A stretch of 64,000 nt of DNA from Malus domestica (GCF_042453785.1 NC_091661.1:28759501-28823500), one strand, 5' to 3'. Positions 46,958 to 59,607 are shown, counted from the stretch's first letter. Numbers and translations: made by a program. Notes: generated by a model not told the origin, from the letters alone.

Positions 46958-49215
46958 ATGATGACTGGTACTTTATCTTCTGGAGCATCTACTACAATGT
47001 CATCCTCCTCCCAATCTGAAAATGTGTTGAAGCGTAGCTCGGAAGATGTGGGATGGGAATATGGGATCTTGGCAAATCCTACAAACTCAGATAAGGTGAA
47101 ATGTAAGTTGTGTGACAAAATCATTAGTGGTGGAGTACATAGATTAAAACAACATGTAGCCAACATAAGGGGAAATGTAGCGGCATGCACAAAGTCTTCG
47201 GATGAAGATAAAGCCAAATGTCGAGCCGTATTAGAAGAAGCAAAAAATAAGAAGAAACAAAAGGATAAGCACATTGTGGAAGTGAGGGAAGAGGTGCAAC
47301 TTCAACAAATTCAAGAAGAAGAAGACATTGAAGTGATTGGGTTAAGGAAAAGGCCTCGCACTCTTGGACCTATGGATAAGTTTGCATCCTCCATCAATCT
47401 CGATTCTTCAAATGAGGGAAGTAAGAAGACTCGACAACAAAACATCTATGATGCAATTTGGAAAGAAAGAACACATCAAGTGGATCAATATCTGGCTCGA
47501 TGGGTGTATGAAGCCGGTATTCCTTTCCATGCTATTGATAATGATAGCTTCAAGTGTGTGATGGAAGCGATTGGTCAATTTGGCCCGGGTTACCTACCTC
47601 CAAGCCAATATGAATTAAAGGAGCCATTATTGAAAGAAGAGGTAGAAAGAGTAAGAAAGTCACTCAAGAAACATGAAGAAGAGTGGGCTTTGAATGGTTG
47701 CTCAATCATGACCGATGCTTGGAGTGACCAAAAAAGAAGAAGCATAATGAATTTATGTGTCAATTGCAAGGAAGGCACCATATTTCTTTCTTCTAAGGAA
47801 TGCTCTAGTGAAGCACACACCGGGGAATATATCTTCGAATATGTTGACAAGTGTGTTGAAGAAATTGGGCCTCCAAATGTAATTCAAGTGGTAACCGATA
47901 ATGCTTCTAACAATATGGCGGCAGCAAACATGATGAAAAAAAAGAGGCCGAATATGTTTTGGACATCATGTGCCACTCATACTTTGAATCTCATGCTTCA
48001 AGGGATTGGTAATCTCCCTAGGTTCAAAGGAGTTATTGACAAGGCAAAGGCTTTCACTATCTTCATTTATGCACATCATAAAACTTTGGCATTGATGAGG
48101 AAGCATACCAAGAAAAGAGACATAATAAGGCCCGGAGTCACTAGATTTGCAACTTCTTTCCTCACATTGCAAAGTTTGATGGATAAGAAAAAAGACTTGA
48201 AGGTTATGGTTGCTAGTGAAGAATGGGAACAATGCAAACATGTCAAGACTACAAAGGGGAAAGTGGCATATGCTACTGTATTGAGTTCACATTTTTGGAG
48301 TGGGGTCTTACTTTGCTTGAAAGTGTTTGAACCTTTATTCAAGGTACTTCGAATTGTTGATGGGGATAAGAAGCCATCAATGGGGTTTTTGTATGGAGAG
48401 CTACAAAAAGCAAAGATGGAGATTAAAGAGACATTCAAGAACAATGAGGCCAACTATCAACCAATTCTTCAAATTATTGATGAAAAAGCTCGTGAGCGGC
48501 TTGATAGTCCATTGCATTTGGCGGGCTACCTCTTGAACCCTTATTATTTCTTCAAAAATCAAAGCATACAACATGATCCAATTGTCATGGAGGGGATCTT
48601 TACTTGTGTTGAGAAGTTCTTCCCCGATAACTATGAGGTTCAAAACCAAGTGATAAATGTTGAGATGCATAAGTATAGAGTAAAAGAAGGTGGATTTGGA
48701 AGACATTTGGCCGAACTTGGATGCGCTGAGAATGATGAAAACTATAATCCGGGTATGAATATTCACATATGCTTATATTTTATTTATTAAATTTGAGTTT
48801 ACTACTTATTTTTCATTACTAATTGTGTGTTTTTTTTTTCATTAGTTGCATGGTGGTATAATTATGGAAATGGTGTGCCTAATTTGCAAAGGATGGCTAT
48901 AAAGATACTTTCATTGACTACAAGTTCATCCGGTTGTGAAAGAAATTGGAGTTCTTTTGAAGGTATACATACAAAGAAAAGGAATAGACTAGATACAACA
49001 AGGTTAAATAATTTAGTCTATGTCCAATTTAATGCAAGGATTATGAACAAGAAGAAAAGAGAGAAGGAGAAGAAGGTGGACATATTGCTTGCAAGTGAAG
49101 CTAGTATGGCTCAAGGATGGATTGTGGAAGGTGGTGATGAAGAGCTTGAGCTTGGCTTGGGAATTGGAGAGACATCGGAGGTAGGTAGTTCCCTAGAGCC
49201 TAGGGGGAGTTCTAA

Positions 49216-49252
<37 letters not shown>

Positions 49253-49360
49253 ATATCGGATGAGGACACGGAAGAAGAAGGAGATGATGAAGAAATTGAG
49301 TTCGAGTCCGACACGGAGAGAGTCTTTGAGGGATATGGTGAAGAAGAGTTTAATGCCTAA
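46958..49360 (+). CDS. hAT transposase (BED finger, DUF659, dimerisation domain)
   Basis: Two coding exons, 46958-48752 and 48846-49360, join in phase (CCG G|TT GCA TGG) for 769 residues. N-terminal BED zinc finger about residues 35-80 (CKLC, GGVHRLKQH, later Cys), basic stretch RKRPRTLG, DUF659-type core with MTDAWSD and VTDNASNN holding likely catalytic Asp, SCATHTLNLML, and C-terminal hAT dimerisation region (ILSLTTSSSGCERNW). The acidic tail ends EEEFNA. It cuts and pastes the element as a dimer in the nucleus. A 5' untranslated exon may end near 46178 at AAAA|GTGAGT, with acceptor TTTTAG at 46931. The reading frame has no damage that I can see, so it could be active. Confidence 0.92.
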
Positions 49361-49790
49361 TAACTTTCGTAGCTCAATTTTCTTTTATATCAGTGTCTGC
49401 ATGTGTAGCATTCGAACAGTTGACTCGTTGTTAATTCTATGAAATGTATGCCCATCATTCGTACTCACTGATGTTAATTCTATTATGTGAAATGTTTGTG
49501 CAACATTTGTACATTTGACTTAGTAGTGTTGGACTTGAATGTTTCAATAGTTCTAGTCTTCCATACTTACAAGTTACAAGCAGTGTCTAATTTTGAGAAT
49601 GCTCATTCATTGGACATAAGATTGGAAATCACATTTCATTTCAGTGGTTGCAAGCACTGCCTTGTTCTCAAGTATACCATATGATTATTACTTCATTTGT
49701 TGAAAGAAATATTTCTTTTGTACATTTTCTACATGTTTTGTAAGTGTCAATATACACTTATTCACAGGAAATACAAAAAATTTACCTAAA

Positions 49791-49848
49791 TCCGCCTAGC
49801 CGCCTAGGCGCTAGGCGCTAGCCCACCGCCCGACTAGCGCCTAGCGTT
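49791..49848. repeat. hAT right subterminal repeats
   Basis: Inverted counterparts of the left cluster: CCGCCTAG, GCGCTAGGCG and CTAGCGCCTAGCG within 60 bp before the right terminal repeat. Confidence 0.78.
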
Positions 49849-50795
49849 TTTTAGAACCTTGATTACAACACACAAATTCTCAAGGACACTCTTTTAGAAG
49901 CTATGACACTCACTCTTTCTAGAGACAAACTCTAGACCACTCACACTCCTACAAGACTACTTTTACTTCTCACTCTCACTTGGTTGCTTGCTTGATTCTT
50001 ACTTGATTGATTGGTTCAAATACACCCATCTTATATTTATAGGCTTGCTAACCGACTTACCTAGAAGGTGAAATTGGATTCTTCCATTTTAACCACATGT
50101 TTTGTGATGGTTCTAGGCTTTTCTACAAACCATTTTTCTAGATTTTCTTAGCCTAAGGCGGTGGACTTCCAAACACCAATTGTTGCACTTTGCTAGAGTT
50201 TTCTAGCATATTTTCATTCATGATTCCAAATGGGCTGGACCTTAATTATTGGGCTGGTGTTGTACTTTTAACAAAAGATACCATTTTCTGGCGTTTGCTC
50301 TTCCATGAGATGAGACAGTTTCCAATAAACACACAATAACTTGTGGTGGATCGTCGGGTAGTAGGACAACATGCCCAATCTGAATCACAATACGCCTTCA
50401 ACTTTAAATCATTTTGAGAAGGAAACATTATGCCTTGGCCGGGGGTGCCCTTGAGGTATTTCAAAATACGCAAAGCAGCATCATAATGTGGCATCCGAGG
50501 AGTTTGCATAAACCTACTCAATAAGTGAACCGAGTATGTATATCCGGCTGTGTAATGGTAAGATAAATGAGACGACCAATCAATCTTCGATATTTTGCAG
50601 GATCTTTAAGAACCTCTCCCTCATCAGGAAGTAATTTGAGATTTTGCTCTATTGGACATTTTGCCGGCCGAGATCCTAAAAATCCAACATCATCAAGGAT
50701 ATCTAATAAATATTTTCGTTGTGAAATGAAAATAATTTTCTTGGTGCGCGCCACTTCTATGCCAGAGCTTTCATCAAGTATAAACTTCAAAGATC

Positions 50796-52059
50796 CTCAA
50801 CTGGTGGATATAGAGAAATGCAGCGACGCTTTTGATAGAAGGTACAATGTAGAGAGATTGCAATACATTGTATTTAAATATCATGTTATTTAGCACCTAT
50901 GTTTTAAAACAGAAGGACAACTTCTAATTCCTGTATCAATCTATTTTTCAAGCTTTTTAAAATTTGCCGGTTTGGTGGATGCTTCAGCTCTGATATCTGT
51001 CAGTGGTTCATAAGCTTTGGCTGATGGAGGCAATGTGTTCTCTATAGAATATTGTGTTTATCGGTCGCAAGTCAACAGGCACTGATCCCAGCTCCTTGAA
51101 CTCGGAGGAAACTTTGGATCCACGCTTTGTTTCTGGGAATATTGTAATCTGTGACAGTTGAATAAGCCTAAAGCGCAGAAGGGACTGGCGGTGAAAGATG
51201 GAGGAGGAAGAGGAGGACGAGTAGGTATGATTTTGCCAAACACAGCTGCATCGCTTAAGAATGCGGAGTTTCATTTCTATATAGGCCAATCGTGAGGTGC
51301 AAAACCAAAGCATGTTGCGGCCCCAAACATCATCATGAAAACTCTGAAGCGGAACTTCTTGTTCTTGGCAAAATCACAGGTAGGAGTTGCCACTCAATAT
51401 TTCAGGTGTGTTCTGTTTCTTTATGTTGCATTTTGTGTTTTTCTTTATGTCTACTCGATTGATAAAAGTAGTATTTCGAATTTTCAGTCAGTGGCAGGTT
51501 TCACTCTACAGAGGAAGAATGATGCCGTCAACAAATAAGCAAAATATACCTGTACGTGTATACTGGTAGCAATTCACCAAGCCCTGATCCCACTTCCTTG
51601 TTTTGGAAGCAACTTTGAATTGCTGTGTTGTTGCCAGGGAGATTGTGATTTGTTACCGTGCGATTAGTTCGGGAGTGCAGAAGGGACGGATGGGAATAGG
51701 CATGATCTTGGCAAACAGCTTGCAAATGGAAATGGAAGTTGTGGCAGATTGCCAACTTGTTCCTGCTTTTGACACTTCGCAGAACTGTTACTCTAGCATT
51801 ATGTTTAACGAGCCCAAGAACCTCTACAACTCTAGCATTTCTTGGGACTCGGTTTGAGTCCGCCTACAATAAAGTCTGCCTTTCATGACAACACGCGTAA
51901 GCCTCTGCAAGACGCCTCAACAGCTGCGGTTTCAACCCTGTATGATCACGGTGCACACCTCAATAGTTAGCCTCCTCCCTCGACCTCAGAACAAAATCAA
52001 AACAACAATGTGCGTTGAAATGTAGAACTATTCATAATTTCTCAATTCTCAATTGATTT
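50796..52059 (+). pseudogene. TNL-end and subtilase relics
   Basis: Relic 1 (about 51058-51250) reads DPSSLNSEETLDPRFVSGNIVICD, a subtilase PA region. Next comes HHENSEAEL (about 51328-51355), as seen at the end of TNL1. Relic 2 (about 51497-51960) has subtilase text in broken frames (GFTLQRKN, GNRHDLGKQ, a LTLHRTVT-like stretch), ending with 'gtatgatcacggtgca', like the YDHGAGH region. The same order occurs at 59.3-60.4 kb. Confidence 0.78.
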
Positions 52060-52067
52060 TAGAATAT

Positions 52068-52215
52068 GGGGTGTGCTATCCACACATCCCATTTTACTTC
52101 TCACACACCCCTTGATACTTTCTGTTTGTTGATTTTCTTCAGTTCATCTGATCCGACGGCCGAAAATTAAAAAGTTGTGTGAGAAGTAAAATAGGGTGTG
52201 TAGATATCACACCCC
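52068..52215. mobile_element. MITE, family A (hAT-like), complete
   Basis: 148 bp, GGGGTGTGCTATCCACAC at the left and the inverse ending ATATCACACCCC at the right. A perfect 8-bp duplication TAGAATAT lies at 52060-52067 and 52216-52223, as for hAT elements. Non-coding. A related copy lies at 20151. Confidence 0.92.
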
Positions 52216-52482
52216 TAGAATATAAGAGATCAGGCAAGAAGCTTTGTAGAGTTGCAATAACCTATGGAAGTGACGCAGGACGAAGCAAGAGAGATACAAA
52301 CGTAAGCCCTTGAAGAATACAATTTTTGGAGTCCACCAGATTTTGGTTGAAAACCCAAAGGTTGTTTTGTTTAATTGATTAACTTGATGCTTGGAAATGA
52401 ACAACCAAATGGCTTAAATAAATATAGTACATCTGTTGGGACAACTAAAAGGACTAATAACATAAATTTGAAAGACAAACGA

Positions 52483-52822
52483 TGACACGCCCCGATCCCG
52501 ATAATTCTCCGAATATCAGGATAGGCACGTGCTGGCCGACACCCGAGGGTGACGAAAGCCATTTATTGAGTGCAAATGCTAAAAACAAGGAATTGATAAG
52601 GTTTATAATATAAAAGAGTAAAGAATATGCATTTCAGGAACGTGTTCAGAACATACAACTAACTAGAATACTAAAAGAAATAATATAAAAATTGAATGAA
52701 TAACAGAATGGATCCTACACCAAGAAGACTCGAAGATGCCGATGTGGAAGTGCCTTGACATCGGGATTGTATGCCTCAATTCTATGCCCTGAAAGGGGCG
52801 CAAAACAAACATGAGTGGACCA

Positions 52823-52867
<45 letters not shown>

Positions 52868-55053
52868 AAACAGTTATCAACGTACTAACCCTTAGGTTTT
52901 ATGAAAACACATATATAATGTTAAACATAGGTTTTTCGAAACCTAGCATGTCGTGCAATGTCTCAAATCACAACTCATATATATAATAATCACTAGTGAA
53001 TTGTCCGATAACCCCCAGGCCCCATGCCAGCTACCCGTCTCTGAGCAGACAGTTAGAGGAAAATACACTTCAGGCCCCATGCCAGCTCCCCGTCCCTGTG
53101 CTAAATAGCCAGAGGAAACACACTCCAGGCCCTATGCCAACACCAAACCGTCGCCCGGGACTGATCGGAATCTATCCCTACGTCCCGTAGCGGAAAGGAC
53201 CACTAGGTAAGTACAAAACCATTGAACATATATATATTGAAAAACAACTTCATAGTATAAAGTCATCCATCATCTATACTATAAAGAGGTGTTCGAAACA
53301 TGTTCTAAATATCATATCGTCATCCATCAGATATTCTATAAGAACACGGTTTATAGGAAAAATAGTAATAATTCAAAGTAGCCTCAGTATGCATGTTATC
53401 TCACAAAACGTTTCATAAAACGTAATCATCAAATCATGCTTTTCATGTATGCATTTCTACTATAAAACATGCATTTTAGAAGGGGTCCACTCACAGTATT
53501 TAGCCGCCGAAGAACCACGCAACTAGCGAAGACAGAAACGCTACTATAATTGCCCCTAAGCACATAAATGACTCAATTAATAAAACTATATAATAGCAAT
53601 TGAATTTGGGAAAACGAACATCAGAAACGGATTCAGAACGTCGAATTACCCTAAAAAGGGTCTCGGACGAAAACCCGAAAAGTCAACCCTAAAGTCAACG
53701 TTGACCGGGGGTCAACGGTCAAATTAGGTCTAACGGGTTTTAGGCTTAAAATCCGGATTAGGGTTTAGGTTAAATAGGATTAGGATCTATTGGGTTTTAG
53801 AAACCTAGGGTTTTTGAGTTAAAAGGGTTTTAGGGTGAAAAGGCTTTAGGGTAAAGAAATGGGGTTTGGGCTTAAACCCAAACACACACACACACGGGCT
53901 GCACATGCAGTGCACAGCCCACACAACACACACACACACAGAGGCTGGGCTTGAGCCTTTTAGCAAAAACCGGCCCAAGGCCCTTCAGCATTAAGGCCCG
54001 TGGCCTTTTGGGTTTTAAAAACAAATAACTAAAAATAAAAAGGATGCGGGCTGGGGTACTGGGTTGGTCCAAAACGGGCTAAGGCCCGTGGGGTTTTCTA
54101 AAGGGCCTGAGAGGCCTGGTTTTGCCGAAGAAGAAGGCTGGAAATTCGGCCGAAAAACCACCCAACTTTAAACGGCTATAACTTTGTCAAAACTCAACGA
54201 AATCAAGAGAAACAAAAATGAAAGTTGTAGCCCTGGAAGAGACGAAGAGAATGATACCTCACATGACATCTAACTCGCCGTGGTTTGGCCGAAAATGGCC
54301 TCGAAAGCCTCGGAGGTCGCCGGAAACTGGGTAAGATTCAAATGGATATAACTTCTTCAATACTCAACGAAATTGAGTGAAACAAAAAGGAAAGTTGTAG
54401 CACTCGACGAGACGAAGAGATTGATACCTTGTACGCCGGCTAAATCACCGTGGTTTGGCCGTAAATTGCCTCGAAAGTGGCTGATTCCTCGCCGGAAATG
54501 GGTGTTCCTACACCCGAGTTTGTTTTCATCCTAAAACCTCCAAAAATCACTAAATAATCTCATTTAAAAAAGTCATTCCAGCAAGATTCAAGGACGAAAT
54601 AGAGATAATTAGGGGCTTACCTAACCGGAGATTGAAAAATCTCGCCGGAGTCCCTTTTTCCGGTTTTCTGGGGTCGCAGGAACGAGAGGGAGAGAGAGAG
54701 AGAGCAGGACAAGATGGTGAAAGGTGATGGTTCTTCCTCGCACACTCGTGTGCCTCTGTGCGTGTGTGTGCTTGCGGTGGAGAGAAGGGAGAGAAGTGAG
54801 AGTCGAGAGGGAGAGACAGGAAGACAGAAAACGAAAAAGAAAAAGGAAGAAATGATGGGTTCACGGGGGGGGGGACAGAGAGAGAAGTGAGGTGAGTGAA
54901 TGGGGTGCTGCCACGTGGCAGCTTGAGGGAGAAAGAATCCAATGTTAAATTTTTTTCAGATTGGGTAGATAAAATGGGACCAAAATGATATTTTAAAAAT
55001 ATTTTGGGGTAATTACCTACATATATTTTTATAAATAGGGGGTGGGTGTTACA
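52483..55053 (-). mobile_element. Solo LTR related to the LARD, 2571 bp
   Basis: It starts TGACACGCCCCGATCC and ends GGTGTTACA, like the LARD LTRs. The target duplication AACGA lies at 52478-52482 and 55054-55058. A (TA)n run lies at 52828-52863. ORFs rich in Ser, Pro or Arg (54550-54942) are low-complexity and not genes. Confidence 0.93.
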
Positions 55054-55569
55054 AACGAAATGTCCAAATTTTTATTATAAACTTAAAATTGCATTTTGGA
55101 AGCTGAAACGATTCCAAATGGGTAAAATCCATGAGTTTGACTCGTGGCGTCGTTCTCTTTCCTAAAAGGTATCAAGGGCCCAATTCGGAGCTTGGACGTC
55201 AAATAGACAAATTTCCACTGTGTCCCCTTGTCTTTTAACAATTCATCTCCTCATTGATCCATTCAACTATTTGTTTTACGTCAGAAAGGTTCATGTTAAC
55301 GTGTCATCTTGCATCTGAAATTATGAGTTCTAAGAAAGAGGAGAGAGTTACGTTCGATGGTAAGTGCCCATGGGCTTTGGGCCTTACATGTTTCCAAATG
55401 ACACCAGTGCGCACTTTAGCCCATTCAACCAAGGCCAATATGAATCGCTTTGACCGAGACAGTGAAGAGACAATAGAGGGAGAGAGGGAGGGCGTTGACC
55501 TACAATCTTAGCATCCCTCCAATTCAAACAATTTCTGAAGACCAGGTGTTTCACTTTCGTCGGATGTTA
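55054..55569 (+). promoter_or_regulatory. Upstream region of TNL3
   Basis: This region continues without repeats into the TIR start. It differs from the upstream block of the other TNL copies. No TATA box is certain. The open frame at 55254 is not recognised. Confidence 0.35.
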
Positions 55570-58500
55570 ATGGCAGCTGCTTCTTCTTGTTCTTCATCTT
55601 CATCCGACAGTAGTTTGAAATATGATGTATTCCTGAATTTTAGAGGGGAAGACACTCGCAAGATCTTCATCGGCCATCTCTACAAAGCTCTGAATCAGAA
55701 AGCAATCAACACCTTTATTGATGGCGAAAAGCTTCGAAAAGGCAACGACCTTTCGGAGCTCCTTACAGCTATTGCCGACTGAGGCTATCGATTGTAGTTT
55801 TTTTCGAAAACTACGCTTCTTCGACGTGGTGCTTGAAAGAACTCGTCCAGATACTGGAATGCATGGATACACAAAAGCAGATAGTGGTGTCTGTTTTCTA
55901 CGAAGTGGATCCATCCGATATTCGTAAACTTGAGGGAAGGTTTGCAGAAGCTTTTGCTAAACATGAAAGCTATTCTAACGTTGACGTGAAGGAGGTGCAG
56001 AGTTGGAGGACTGCTCTTGCTAGAGCCACCAATTTATCCGGTTGGGATTCAAAAAATTATAAGTTTAATTTGTTCGCATGCATTTGCTATTAATGTATTT
56101 TTACTGTATAAATCCACGGTTTTGGTCACAACTAACTTCCTTACATATAGATGGCTAAGCGTTCACCAATTTGATTAGTTTTTGCATATTTATCATCAAG
56201 AAAATTAACGTATTTTTACTGTACAAATCTGGGGTTTTAGTGACAACAAGTATTGCCCTTCTAATTATTCAGTTTTAGTTTTCTATTTTGGGCTTGTTAT
56301 AAAACTTAGCTTTGCTTTGACTCTTTCGCGATGCTGGTTCTAAAACTTCACAGGGATGATGCCAATCTTATTGAAGATATTGTAGAGGATATCTTTAGCA
56401 AATTGATCCACATCTCATCAAGCAAAGTCGATGGCTTGGTTGGAATGGATTACCACATGGATGAAATGAAGTTACTATTACGTCCTGGGGCGAACGATGT
56501 TTTTGCTGTTGGAATATGGGGTTTGGGAGCTATAGGTAAAACCACCAGCGCTTGAGCTGTTTATGATGAAATTGCTTGTCAATTTGAAGCTTGCTGCTTT
56601 CTCGAAAATGTTAAGGAAGTGTTGACCCTAAAAACTACCAAGCTTACTTGACGCGCTGGCTGAATAACTAATAAGCTAACTACGTCATTCGATTGTTTGC
56701 GGGGCGTGCCAACTCATCGACCGAGGAGTAAAATTTATTGATGTTGCGTTGGGTTGCGCTGCTGACTTCTCGATCTTGCGACTGTGGCCGAGGAAGGAAC
56801 ACTTCTCGGCCTTCGGGTTCTAGAGCCTGAAGACAAGGCTGCTAGTTCTGCGAAGTTCAATATCAAATTTGACTTTCAATGTGCCGAATGTAGTAATCTG
56901 TAACACCTCACTTCGCCGAGAAGGCTAATGAGATGACCTCTGCCAATAAAGATTCGAAAATCCTTCTCGACCGAGACTTGGATAGATAACCAGTCGGCCT
57001 CGACGCAATGCTGTTTATCCAAACTGAAGGTGCTCCGCGGTCGGCTGATTCTACTGCAACAGTGCTATTTATCCAAACTGAAGATGTTCGCCGGTTGCCT
57101 TCACAATGCTATTTATCCAAACTGAAGATGTGTTGGCGAAAAAGAAAATAAAAAATCTCAAGATGTTTGAGAGGTTTCGGGTAGAGCAAGGGTTTGCGCT
57201 GGGCAGTTTGTTTATTGAGTTGAAGGTCCTTTGATTTGTGTGAAAGCTTTGTATATGTAGCCGAGTCTCCTTGATCGCCAATCCAAATAAAGTCATTTTC
57301 CGAATGTACCCCAAAATAATATCAAAATAACTGATATTATCTTTGACATATTTCGGCAAAAATCCAGTTAGTCTCCTTGCGCCCAGAGACTTTCACTCAC
57401 AAGAGGACTTTGAACTTTCAAAGTACCCTTATCATTTCAAACTCATCTGACAACATCCATCACCATGCAAAGCAAAAAGCCTAGCCTACCTAGGTTTCCT
57501 ATGTCATTATTATCCAGGACCCTTATTTTCCTTGGCTTATCACATCCAAAAGCCAAGCCTATCTAGGCTTTTTATGATCTATCCATGCATGTATAATAAC
57601 CTTCTACCGCATCACGCAACTATTTTCTTATTTCATATGCAGTGCAAAAGCCATCATGACCACATCAGTGCTAGGAGTCCCAATCTAAGCTGGTTCACAC
57701 GGTGCACTGTTTAACAAATCCAAATTAATTTGGACTGTTCTTTTCGTTTCTGAGCTGGGGCTATGATTTGTATCCCATTTATTTTGTACAAGAAAATCAA
57801 GATGATTTATCAAAAGATAATTATTATGATTAAAAACCATAACATTATCTTAAAACAAAATTATCTTAACTTTCTTATATGGCAGTCTAGAACCATGCTT
57901 ACTCAACGGTCTCGATTGCATGGGCCGATGATGTAATTTTGGGTCCAAACAAGAAGGCGTCTCGAATAATGGTGCAGTACATATACAGGAAGTGCTTCTT
58001 TCTAGAGTATTGAAGGAAAAGGTGCAGAGTTTAGGCACGTTGGATCGAGGTTCCAGAATGATAATGAAAAGGCTACGAAGGAAAATAGTTTTCATTGTTC
58101 TTGATGACGTTGACAAATTATCCCAAATTGAAGCGTTACTTGGAAAACAACATTCATTTGGTGGTGGAAGTAGAATCATTATAACAACAAGAGATATGCA
58201 ATTAATAAGTGGAGCCGATGCTGTATATAAGCCCAAGAAATTAAGTGAGCCTGAAGCTCTTGAACTCTTCAGTCAGTATGCCTTCAAAACCCACCAACCC
58301 ACAAGAGATTATGATCGTCTCTCGAGGCTTGCCATTCAACATGCTCATGGTGTGCCTTTAGCGCTTAAAGTCTTGGGAGCTTTGCTTGATAACAGAAGTG
58401 TATGGGAGTGGGAAGATGTGTTGAAGAAAACAAAGAAAACCCAGCTCATGGGAATTCAGGATGTTCGTAGAAAGAGCTTTGATGGGTTAGACAACTCAGA

Positions 58501-58900
58501 GAAGGATATATTTCTAGATATTGCATGTTTCTTTAAAGGGATGGAGAAAGACTGTAACTAAAATTCTTGATAGTTGTGGCTTTTATCCCCATAGTGGATT
58601 AGGAGTACTAATTAATAGAACTCTCATCACTATATCAGATTACGATACGCTTAAGATGCATGATTTACTACAAGAAATGGGGTGGGAAATAGTCCATCAA
58701 GAATCTAATAAAGATCCTGGAAGACGGAGCAGGTTATGGATTTATGAAGATTTTCATTGTGCATTAACGCAAAATGCGGTGAGATAAATTCATTACCTCT
58801 TTCTTTTAAGCATGTAATATTGAGTAGAAAGCAGAAGTATGATAAAAATCAAATTTGGATATTTTCGCTCATTGAATTTCTACTGTTTGGTTATCTAGGC
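55570..58900 (+). pseudogene. TNL3: TIR-NBS pseudogene without LRR
   Basis: TIR exon 55570-56062 (YDVFLNFRGEDTRKIF; WCLKELVQ with Glu) has a one-base loss near 55781, where IADSRL is expected. NB-ARC exon from 56354: VGMDYHMDE, P-loop GLGAIGKTT, then a stop at 56552 (Arg to TGA). A solo LTR interrupts at 56620. NB-ARC resumes at 57957: LDDVDKLSQ, SRIIITTRD, LALKVLG, FLDIACFFKG, then a frameshift near 58553, and MHDLLQEMG. A LTQNAVR end with GTGAGA donor is near 58783. An acceptor and 'gctacaaaagcagtg' follow at 58899 but the LRR exons are gone. It makes no receptor. Confidence 0.9.
56620..57951. mobile_element. Solo LTR in TNL3 NB-ARC
   Basis: It starts TGTTGACCC and ends GGGTCCAAACA. Flanks are GGAAG (56615-56619) and AGAAG (57952-57956), a 5-bp duplication with one change. 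Removing it joins NVKE to GVSNNGAVH, the usual NB-ARC text. No internal domain is present. Confidence 0.85.
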
Positions 58901-59600
58901 TACAAAAGCAGTGGATTTGTACTTTGTGCAGGTCGCTTGATGAAAGGGAAAACAATTGTAGACACGTATACTTTGTTGGAGCTGGAAACATCTTCCAATA
59001 GACTTAATCATTTAATGCGTTGCCTGATTGGTTTAATACAAGGTTGTAATATATACTCTTCTCTACTTTACCCTCATATAAGCTTCAAAGAAATGTAGGA
59101 ATGCTTCTGATTCCGGGAATAAAAGGTACCTACTTTTAATGTGAAAGATTTTTGTCACTTTGGCCTTAAATTCTTGATTTAAGTGACTGTTGAAGGTTTC
59201 GGATGGTATTCCCCATTTATCTTCCTTGTAAATATATATTAAAGCTTGCAGAAATATTTTTGAGAGCTTATCTGCAACACTTAATCGATTTGTTGTTTAA
59301 CAACTCTCAAATTGGAAGCTTGCAACTTATAGAGATGCGGGGATGCTTGTGTTGTCTATTGACTATTGTGTATATCCGTAGTAAGTCAACAAGCCCTAAT
59401 CCAGCTCCTTGAGCTCGGAGGAAACTTTGGATCCACGCTCTGTTGGCGGAAACATTGTGATATGTGACCGTGTGATTAATCGTAATGTGTAGAAGGGACT
59501 GGTTGTGAAAGATGGAGAAGATGTACTAGGTATATGATTTTGGCAAACACAGCTGCATCACATCAGAAGATGCGGAGTTCGTTTCTTTATATACTAATCG
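58901..59600 (+). pseudogene. LRR-end and subtilase relics after TNL3
   Basis: Bases 59245-59320 resemble the TNL1 RNNFESLPAEMNWL stretch in broken frame. From about 59365 to 59560 a subtilase PA relic is seen, with stops (SKSTSPNPAP; 'ggatccacgctctgttgg'). It parallels 51058-51250. Confidence 0.65.
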
Positions 59601-59607
59601 TGCGGAG

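Larger units (their letters stand above)
45637..49861 (+). mobile_element. hAT transposon, 4.2 kb, apparently autonomous
   Basis: A perfect 8-bp target duplication ATTACAAC lies at 45629-45636 and 49862-49869. Ends share CTAAAAAACGC in inverted order; the outermost seven bases differ (TAGTTAT against CAAGGTT). GC-rich subterminal repeats flank a transposase gene with open exons. The nested position in a solo LTR makes it one of the youngest insertions in this window. Confidence 0.93.
45537..50273. mobile_element. Solo LTR (504 bp net) split by hAT element
   Basis: Copia sequence stops at AAAGA (45532-45536) and resumes at AAAGA (50274-50278). The insert starts TGTTGAGAAAA and ends TTTTAACA. 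Removing the hAT and one target duplication leaves about 504 bp with TG...CA ends, so it is a solo LTR. Confidence 0.85.
44898..50795 (-). mobile_element. Second Copia element, truncated, with nested insertions
   Basis: Only the 3' portion survives: RT C-terminal part (50795-50279), RNase H (45531-45177) and 3' LTR (about 44898-45172, ending TTTCTCAACA). The minus-strand purine tract TTGAGTGGGAG adjoins the LTR. The remaining RT and RNase H are parted by the solo LTR at 45537-50273. Gag, protease, integrase and the 5' LTR are absent, with the break near 50795. Confidence 0.88.

Noticed and set aside
52828-52863. TA-run as a regulatory site
   Set aside because: Simple microsatellite in a solo LTR.
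54550-54942. Ser/Pro-rich 130-codon minus ORF
   Set aside because: Low-complexity purine tract inside a solo LTR.
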